DNA of 8,948 bases from Lachnospiraceae bacterium. GTDB lineage: Bacteria > Bacillota_A > Clostridia > Lachnospirales > Lachnospiraceae. The notes beneath the pieces are model-generated. The model was not told the origin of the DNA and searched no databases. It saw nothing but the letters and a program-made list of their open reading frames with translations. Each line of letters opens with the position of its first letter. Within the stretch, counting starts at the first letter, position 1. A program made the translations under genes and the position numbers. Positions 1 to 6,000 of the stretch are shown in pieces. The stretch spans positions 1 through 8,948 of the forward strand of contig JAGCAV010000271.1 in the NCBI GenBank assembly GCA_017652545.1. The letters run 5' to 3'.

Positions 1-1
1 G

Positions 2-556
2 ATCCTGAGGACCTTCTCCAATACGGCGATCGCCGTGTTCGGTGTGTATTTCCGGCTGCAGAGCTTCTTCTTCATGCCGGTGTTCGGCCTGAACAACGGC
101 CTGATCCCGGTGCTGGCGTACAATTACGGCGCGCGCAACCGCGAGCGTATCAAGGAGGCGCTGCGCTTTGCCCTGATCCTGGCGGTTTCCATCATGGCAG
201 TCGGAACAGTGATCTTTGAGTCGATCCCGGTTCAGCTGCTTCACGTGTTCAACGCGTCGGATGAGATGCTCCGCATCGGCGTCCCCGCGCTTAGGATCAT
301 CTGCCTGTCGTTCATGATGGCAGGCGGCTGCATCGTGCTGGGCTCGACTTTCCAGGCCTTTGCCAAGAGCTATTATTCCCTGATCATTTCAATTGCGAGA
401 CAGATCGTTGTGCTGATCCCGGCAGCCTGGCTGCTTTCAAAGACAGGCGACGTGACAAATGTGTGGTGGGCTTTCCCGATCGCGGAACTGGTTTCCGTCG
501 CACTGTCGCTGTACTTCTTCAAACGGCTGTACGATCGGACAGTCAGAACACTTTAA
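2..556 (+). CDS. MATE-family multidrug/cation efflux transporter, C-terminal part
   Basis: This reading frame is open from base 2 to the TAA at 554-556 and gives 184 residues. It continues past the left edge, so the start lies outside the window. The protein is strongly hydrophobic, with about five membrane spans separated by short charged loops. The stretch around PVLAYNYGARNRERIKEAL, a glycine-rich helix end followed by a basic cytoplasmic loop, is typical of the second half of MATE (MOP superfamily) exporters, and the basic C-terminal tail (FFKRLYDR) also fits. MATE proteins are about 450 residues long and export drugs or metabolites in exchange for Na+ or H+, so roughly the last 40 percent is present. 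No substrate can be read from the sequence. The stop codon lies 15 bases before the next gene, suggesting co-transcription. The GTG at 35 is only an internal codon, not a real start. Confidence 0.88.
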   Translation: MLRTFSNTAIAVFGVYFRLQSFFFMPVFGLNNGLIPVLAYNYGARNRERIKEALRFALILAVSIMAVGTVIFESIPVQLLHVFNASDEMLRIGVPALRIICLSFMMAGGCIVLGSTFQAFAKSYYSLIISIARQIVVLIPAAWLLSKTGDVTNVWWAFPIAELVSVALSLYFFKRLYDRTVRTL

Positions 557-571
557 TTAAGGAGGATCCGG

Positions 572-1987
572 ATGGGCGGATTTTTTGCTACTGCTTCCAG
601 AGACAACTGTGTAATTGACCTTTTTTACGGAACGGACTATCATTCTCATCTTGGAACCAGAAGAGCCGGTATGGCGGTGTACGGTAAGGATGGCTTCAAC
701 AGGGCCATTCACAACATAGAAAACACACCGTTCAGGACCAAATTTGTATCGGATGCCGAGGAGATGGACGGCTGGCTCGGGCTGGGCTGCATCTCTGACT
801 ATGACCCGCAGCCGCTGATCGTGCGTTCCCACCACGGAACATATGCCATTGCCACGGTCGGCAAGGTAAACAACACGCAGCAGCTGATCGATACGGTCTT
901 TTCAGGGTGCCATACGCATTTCCTGGAGATGAGCGGCGGGAACATCAACAAGACGGAGCTGACAGCTACACTGATCAACCAGAAGGACAACCTGCTGGAT
1001 GGAATCCGCTACGCGCAGGATATGATCGACGGTTCGATGACGATCCTGCTGATGACGCCTGACGGTATTTACTGCGCGAGGGACAAGGTCGGCCGTACCC
1101 CGCTTGTGATCGGGAAAAAAGAGGACGGGTTCTGTGCTTCGTTTGAATCCTTTGCCTATCTGAACCTGGGCTATATGGATTACCGGGAACTCGGCCCCGG
1201 CGAGATCGTGGTCATGACGCCTGACGGGGTGAAAACCCTGATGGACCCCGGAAAGAAAATGAGGATCTGCACCTTCCTGTGGGTCTACTACGGATATCCG
1301 ACTTCTCATTACGAGGGCGTTTCTGTTGAGGAGATGCGGCTGCACTGCGGAGAGAAACTGGCGCAGCGGGACGGACTGACAAAAGCGGATATTGATACGG
1401 TCGCCGGTGTTCCGGATTCGGGAACCGCCCATGCGATCGGCTACTCAAACCAGTCGGGGATTCCGTTCTCGCGTCCGTTTATCAAGTATACGCCGACCTG
1501 GCCGCGGTCATTCATGCCGCCCACACAGACGCGGCGTGATCTGATCGCGCGCATGAAGCTGATCCCGGTCCATGAACTGATCCAGAACAGGCGGATCCTG
1601 CTGATCGACGATTCGATCGTCCGCGGCACGCAGCTGCGGGAGACGACGGAGTTCCTGTACAACAGCGGGGCGAAGGAGGTTCATGTCCGTCCGGCCTGTC
1701 CGCCGATCCTGTTCGGCTGCAAATACCTGAATTTCTCGAGATCGACTTCCGAGATGGAGCTGATCGCCAGACAGGTCATCTGCGAGGAGGAGGGAGAGAA
1801 TGTCTCCCGGGGAATCCTGGATGATTATGCCAATCCGGATTCCGACCGCTATGCCGCGATGCTGGAGAAGCTGCGGGAAAAGCAGCATTTCACGACGCTG
1901 GCATTCAACCGCCTGGACGACCTGATTGAGGCGACCGGGCTTGATGAGGAAAATCTCTGCACCTACTGCTGGAACGGGAGAGAATAA
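572..1987 (+). CDS. Amidophosphoribosyltransferase (PurF) paralog with degenerate glutaminase site
   Basis: A 471-residue protein with the PurF two-domain plan: an N-terminal Ntn-type glutamine amidotransferase fold (about 1-230) and a C-terminal phosphoribosyltransferase domain (about 255-400). PurF makes phosphoribosylamine from PRPP and glutamine, the first step of purine synthesis. The PRPP signature is intact at 341-354 (RILLIDDSIVRGTQ). Cysteines C233, C383, C463 and C466 line up with the four [4Fe-4S] ligands of Bacillus subtilis PurF. The N-terminus reads MGGFFATA, so glycine stands where PurF has its catalytic Cys1. The arginine, asparagine and aspartate that hold glutamine are also not visible. 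The protein ends just after the CxxC, earlier than B. subtilis PurF. The ATG at 572 follows AAGGAGG (559-565) with 6-base spacing. It may use ammonia or a partner glutaminase, or have a non-biosynthetic role; this is inference. Probably in one transcript with the MATE gene. Confidence 0.9.
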   Translation: MGGFFATASRDNCVIDLFYGTDYHSHLGTRRAGMAVYGKDGFNRAIHNIENTPFRTKFVSDAEEMDGWLGLGCISDYDPQPLIVRSHHGTYAIATVGKVNNTQQLIDTVFSGCHTHFLEMSGGNINKTELTATLINQKDNLLDGIRYAQDMIDGSMTILLMTPDGIYCARDKVGRTPLVIGKKEDGFCASFESFAYLNLGYMDYRELGPGEIVVMTPDGVKTLMDPGKKMRICTFLWVYYGYPTSHYEGVSVEEMRLHCGEKLAQRDGLTKADIDTVAGVPDSGTAHAIGYSNQSGIPFSRPFIKYTPTWPRSFMPPTQTRRDLIARMKLIPVHELIQNRRILLIDDSIVRGTQLRETTEFLYNSGAKEVHVRPACPPILFGCKYLNFSRSTSEMELIARQVICEEEGENVSRGILDDYANPDSDRYAAMLEKLREKQHFTTLAFNRLDDLIEATGLDEENLCTYCWNGRE

Positions 1988-1996
1988 GATAACCGG

Positions 1997-2025
1997 AACG
2001 GGCTGCCATCTGGCAGCCCGTTTTA
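1997..2025 (+). terminator. Rho-independent terminator after the PurF-like gene
   Basis: A perfect 10-bp stem, ACGGGCTGCC (1998-2007) against GGCAGCCCGT (2012-2021), has a 4-base ATCT loop and is followed by TTTTA. It starts 10 bases after the stop codon at 1987. The end of convergent vapC (stop at 2023-2025) lies on its far side. The hairpin could also act on transcripts from the minus strand, although the T-run on that side is poor. Confidence 0.88.
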
Positions 2026-2421
2026 TATGACCCAGTCCTCCAGAACCAGCCCGGGAACCCGCTGAAATTCGCCGGTGTTGTGTGTGACCAGGGTCATGTT
2101 TCTGGTAAGGGCCTGCGCTGCGATCATGATGTCGTATGCGCCTATTGGTGTACCCGCCCTGGCGAGCTGGGCCCGGAGATGTCCGAAGGCGAGCGCGTCA
2201 CGGTCATCAAACGGAAGAACATTGAAAGCAGACACAAAAGTAAGCATATACATATGTGTCCTGTCTGCCCATTGGCTTTTTGCGGCACCATATTCCAGCT
2301 CCCCGAGTGTGACGGAGGAGATGGCCATGTCATCCGGATGAATCGTCAGAAGTTTCTTTGTAAGGGATTCATATCTTCCCTTCATTCCATAAATACAGAT
2401 GTTGGTATCAAGCAGATACAT
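2023..2421 (-). CDS. vapC: VapC family PIN-domain toxin ribonuclease
   Basis: A 132-residue protein that fits the PIN-domain toxin pattern throughout. It starts YLLDTNICIY, with the first metal-binding acid at D5. The second acid is E41 in LGELEYG, and the third is D97 in IGAYDIMIAAQAL. It ends with the family's LVTHNTGEFQRVPGL block before a last beta strand. VapC toxins are Mg2+-dependent ribonucleases, usually cutting tRNA or rRNA and held inactive by VapB. The ATG overlaps the vapB stop codon by one base (TAATG), the usual translational coupling in these operons. Length and acidic residues are all as expected, so the toxin looks intact. The RNA target cannot be deduced. The gene ends against the terminator of the convergent PurF-like gene. 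Confidence 0.95.
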   Translation of the reverse strand: MYLLDTNICIYGMKGRYESLTKKLLTIHPDDMAISSVTLGELEYGAAKSQWADRTHMYMLTFVSAFNVLPFDDRDALAFGHLRAQLARAGTPIGAYDIMIAAQALTRNMTLVTHNTGEFQRVPGLVLEDWVI

Positions 2422-2657
2422 TACAGATCCTCCCGCGGCGGAAGCTCGGACAATGAAGGCTGCGGGCGGTCTTCCATAAAGTCGTCAGGAATTCGGCCGA
2501 TACTGGCCCGGAGGGGAAAATGCGGGTCGTCGGCGGGAAAAAGCAGATAGCCTTCCCCGATTTTCTGGATGATAAATTCCTTCTGGCTCGTCTGCGCCTC
2601 TTTTGGGATACGAATCGCCTGGCTGTTGCCGCTTTGGAATACTTTTGCTTTCAGCAT
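2421..2657 (-). CDS. vapB: VapB family antitoxin (AbrB/MazE-like swapped-hairpin DNA-binding)
   Basis: A 78-residue protein starting MLKAKVFQSGNSQAIRIPKE, the classic VapB/VagC N-terminus. The SGNSQAIRIP stretch forms the DNA-binding swapped-hairpin fold, while the acidic, proline-rich C-terminus (about 42-78) is the expected VapC-wrapping arm. I place the start at 2657 because a strong GGGGAGGTGA (complement of 2665-2674) precedes that ATG by 7 bases. The upstream in-frame ATG at 2687 would place ten extra codons inside the operator and promoter, before the conserved N-terminus. VapB neutralises VapC and, with it, represses the operon. The inverted repeat just upstream is the probable binding site. 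The last base of its stop codon is the first base of the vapC start. Confidence 0.92.
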   Translation of the reverse strand: MLKAKVFQSGNSQAIRIPKEAQTSQKEFIIQKIGEGYLLFPADDPHFPLRASIGRIPDDFMEDRPQPSLSELPPREDL

Positions 2658-2670
2658 AAGATGATCACCT

Positions 2671-2705
2671 CCCCATTGTATATACATATAGTATATACAA
2701 TGGGG
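2671..2705 (-). promoter_or_regulatory. vapBC operator: perfect 15-bp inverted repeat
   Basis: CCCCATTGTATATAC (2671-2685) is exactly mirrored by GTATATACAATGGGG (2691-2705) across a 5-base ATATA spacer. It covers the -10 box of the vapBC promoter and its near arm includes the G-run of the vapB ribosome binding site. Position and symmetry fit an autoregulatory operator bound by VapB or VapBC. On the plus strand the same hairpin is followed by CTTTTTT, so it could also act as a terminator, though no plus-strand gene precedes it. Confidence 0.75.
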
Positions 2706-2717
2706 CTTTTTTGTAAA
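2690..2717 (-). promoter_or_regulatory. Promoter of vapBC (sigma-70/SigA type)
   Basis: Read on the minus strand, TTTACA (2717-2712) is followed after 16 bases by TATACT (2695-2690). The -10 box lies within the inverted repeat, so repressor binding there would block RNA polymerase. Transcription would start around 2683, about 25 bases before the vapB ATG. Confidence 0.65.
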
Positions 2718-2910
2718 GCTGGTTCATGAAGGAAGCGATCGAGTCAGAAGGACGGACTGTGTCTCCTGATGCTCTTCTGACAAATTGCGTGTAAATGAAA
2801 GACAACACTTTAAATTTGCCGATACACACACATTGTGCACAGAATAATGCGATTAAAACATCATAATATGTAATTATTTACTATCATATCAAAATATTAG
2901 AGTATATTGC
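2706..2910. other. AT-rich non-coding gap between vapBC and the surface-protein gene
   Basis: I see no gene in these 205 bases. It holds an 8-bp inverted repeat, GTCAGAAG (2743-2750) and CTTCTGAC (2774-2781), 23 bases apart. There is also a short TGTGCACA palindrome near 2835 and the 8-mer ATAATGCG (2844-2851), which recurs in the palindrome upstream of the surface gene. No convincing terminator for the surface-protein gene is visible: the DNA just past its stop codon is AT-rich without a GC stem. Confidence 0.6.
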
Positions 2911-3027
2911 CTAAATTTCTCTCTTTTTTCGGATGAAATGCAAGACAATATATGCTATCATGATTAAACTGAGCAACGCCGCCAGGGCAGGAAGAATGAT
3001 ATTGGTCGTATCTCCGGTCTTTGGCGC
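2911..3027 (-). other. Cell-wall sorting signal of the surface protein
   Basis: Residues 1527-1564 carry APKTGD, a variant of LPxTG with alanine in place of leucine. It is followed by a hydrophobic span (about 1536-1558) and the basic tail RKKREI. This is the standard substrate layout for sortase, which would cut between T and G and link the protein to peptidoglycan or to a pilus subunit. The preceding 30 residues are rich in lysine, proline and serine, a typical wall-spanning spacer. Confidence 0.85.
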
Positions 3028-6000
3028 TTTTGCTACGGACGGCTGTGATACAGGTGTGGAAGCTTTACTCACAGCCGCTTTTTTTGCCTTTGGCGTCTTC
3101 GGTTTCTTTTTGCCGGGTATATCCGGCTGCGCCGGATGATCGTACATGGTCACTTTCTGAATCTCACCGTGGTCTTTGACCTCAAACGTGACACTTTCGG
3201 CGACTTCGTACCCCTTTGGTGCCGAGATCTCGGTCAGCGTATAGGAACCGACAGGCAGTTTTTCAATATAGTACGGCTCCCGGGTGGTGATCCATCGGGC
3301 CAGTTCTGTGCCGGCGCTGTCCGTGATGATGAGTGTGGCGCCCTCGAGCGGCTGGCCGTCGGTGATGTCAGCCTTCGAGATCTGCACTTTGGTGAAATCA
3401 TCCTTCATGGTGACCCTCTGAACAGTAAGCTGGTCCGTTACGGTAAAGCGGATGCTTTCGGCCGTGGTGTAGCCCGGCGCCGGCAGGGTCTCTGTCAGGG
3501 TGTAATTGCCTGCGGGGATCGCCGTGATGATATGCGGCGTGTCCGTGGAAGTCCATTGTTCAATAACTGTGCCATCGTCAGCCCTGATCTCAAGCGTGGC
3601 TCCGGGGATCTCCTCCCCGCCGGTAATATCCTGCTTGGAAATGGACAGGACGTTGGGAACATTGGTGAAGGTCAGTTCCCTGCACCAGGCTCCGTCGATC
3701 AGGCCCTTTTCATCGACTGAAAAGGTGACAGTGTTCGGATCGGGGTTGTAGCCGGGCAGAGTTGCGATTTCCTGTACCTCATAGGTGACCCCGGCGGGCA
3801 GCTTCTCCACAAGGATCTGCCCGGAAGCGTCTGTCATGCAGACCTGCTCACCCCATCCTGCCGCAGCATCTCCGGCTGCGCTGCCGGATACGGCTTTGAT
3901 CCTGAAGCTGACGCCTTCCAGCGGCTGATTGCCGCCCGATGCTTTTTTAAAGATCTTCAGCGTGGTGGGGCGGTTTTCAAAGGCCGTTTCTGCTCCGGAT
4001 CCCTGCCCTTCCAGCGCCGCGGTCCGGTCGGGCTTTAATTCGACGGTCTTCTTTTCTGTGAGAATGGCATAACCGTTTGTGCCGCTTACTTCTTCAACCG
4101 TGTAGACGCCGGGAAACAGGTCTTTGGAGACGGCCATGCCGTCCGGGCCTGTTGTAATCCGGTCCACAATGGTGCCGGCTTTCAGAGAGACCGGCTCCCC
4201 ATCGGCATTCTCACCCGGACGCACGGCACCGGTCATATCTGTGATGTCATCTGCCGCGCTGATCAGGAAGGTAAAGCCCTCCAGCGGCTTCCCGGTACCG
4301 GCATCAGTCTTCTTCACGGTGATGTTTCCTGTCTGCGGCGGTTCATCGGCGGTGATGACCAGCGGAGAGGCGGGATCAGCGCTGCTTTCCGTGACGGAGA
4401 AGGAGCGCCTTTCCATGACCAGGTATCCTTCAGGCAGGGTGGCAGGATCCTCTTCCAGGAAATAGCTGCCGTACGGGATCGTATCCGGAAGCTGGACCAT
4501 ACCGTCCTCGTCGGTGACCCATATGGACTGGTAGGTGCGGCTTGCCGGGTCGAACAGGCTGAGGGCTTCGTCTGCCCCTTCTTTGAAGATCCGGAAGGCG
4601 ACGCCGGGAAGCGGCAGCAAGGAACCGGTGTTGGCATCCCGCTTTTCGATCAGCAGGGCAGCGTAGATATGGCGGTCATTGGCGGAGAACCGGTAAGTCC
4701 TGCCGTCGCTGTCGACCATGATCGTGAACGGATCGATGGGACTGAAACCTTCCGGGGGATTTTCCTCCGTGATCCGCCACTCGCCATAGATCAGGGTCCC
4801 CCGCGGATAAGCGCTTGACTGTGTTGAGGCATAGCCCTCCGCGTCCGTCTCGATCAGGTTTTCGCCTGCGTCGCAGACGGTAAAGGAAACAGAGGGATCC
4901 TGCACATAGGTAAACCTGAAGCGGATGCCGGCCGCCGGGCGGACAGACTGATCCTTGTCATTTTTAATCTTGATGAGCGCGGCATTCCCCCGGATGATCT
5001 GCTGGGGAAATGTCAGCGTGATGGCCGGATTCTGGCTGATGACGGCTGCTTTGGCGTCCTGAGCGGAGACATGCCGGATCTCGCTGCTTAACAGGTAACC
5101 CGTCGGCGGTTCGAGCTCCCTGACCCAGTAATCGCCGACCGGCAGGGTGGCGGGCGTTGATGCGGTTCCGTCCTCTCCGGTGACAAGATCCGCAAGGACC
5201 TGGCCGTTCAGATCCGCAGCCCTGGTCTGACAGGCTTCATCGGCATAGACGGCAAACCGGGCGCCGGCAAAACGTAAGGCAGATGTGGGCGGTGCGCCTT
5301 CACCGGTCTCCGCGTCTTTTTTGCAGACCGAAATGCCAAAGCCTTTCGGTACATTGGGGCAGGTAACGCCCGCAAGACCGCCTGCTCCGGCTGTAACAGG
5401 GTAGACGGCGGTGTTTTTCTGATATTCCGGATTCTCCCTGATCTCAGCGATGTAGTAGGTCGTGCCGATCACAAAGCTCTCGGAGGAGCGGGCGCTCCCG
5501 CCTGAGATGGTGACCTGTTCCAGAAGCTGCGAACGCTCTTCATCCGCATAAATTCCGAAGACGGTGCCGTCCAGGGCGTAATGTCCGTTGACGGGAGAGG
5601 AAGTGCCGGTCACAGAATCGATCTTGATCACCTGCAGGCTGGTCAGCAGATCGGGCCAGCCAACCTGCAGCGTAAAGGTTTTGTCGGCCACATAGGAGAA
5701 TCCCATGTTCTGCCGGTCAGCCCCGACATTGATGAGATATGCTTCAAAATCCGTCGCGACCGCGGCGGTCAGCGTCAGCTCCTGGGTATGTGCGCTGCTG
5801 TAATCCTTCTTTTTTAAATAGAAAGAATCTCCGGGGCTGATCACCGCCGACTGTCCCGGCGAAAATTCGCCTGAGGAGGAAACCAGGAAAACGCCTTCCG
5901 GCAGAGCAACCTTCAGCGTATTGCCCGGAATGCTGGACGTATAGGTCACGGACTGGGTCACGGCAAACCCGCTTGCGGCATCATATGTACCGGAAACCTG

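Noticed and set aside
902..1888. Open frames on the minus strand across the PurF-like gene (902-1432 and 1508-1888)
   Set aside because: They mirror a clearly coding plus-strand gene, encode R/P/Q-rich sequence with no family resemblance and lack ribosome binding sites.
2080..2550. Plus-strand open frame of 156 codons opposite vapBC
   Set aside because: It is fully antisense to two confidently identified genes and has no recognisable protein features.
2657..2687. Upstream ATG at 2687 as the start of vapB
   Set aside because: The extra ten residues would be coded inside the operator and promoter, have no good ribosome binding site, and precede the conserved MLKAKVFQSGNSQAIRIP start.
2743..2781. 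Inverted repeat GTCAGAAG/CTTCTGAC as terminator of the surface-protein gene
   Set aside because: The loop is 23 bases, there is no T-run on either strand, and it lies more than 130 bases past the stop codon.
3136..3720. Plus-strand open frame of 194 codons opposite the surface-protein gene
   Set aside because: It covers the duplicated CnaB modules in antisense; the length is explained by high GC and repetition, not by coding.
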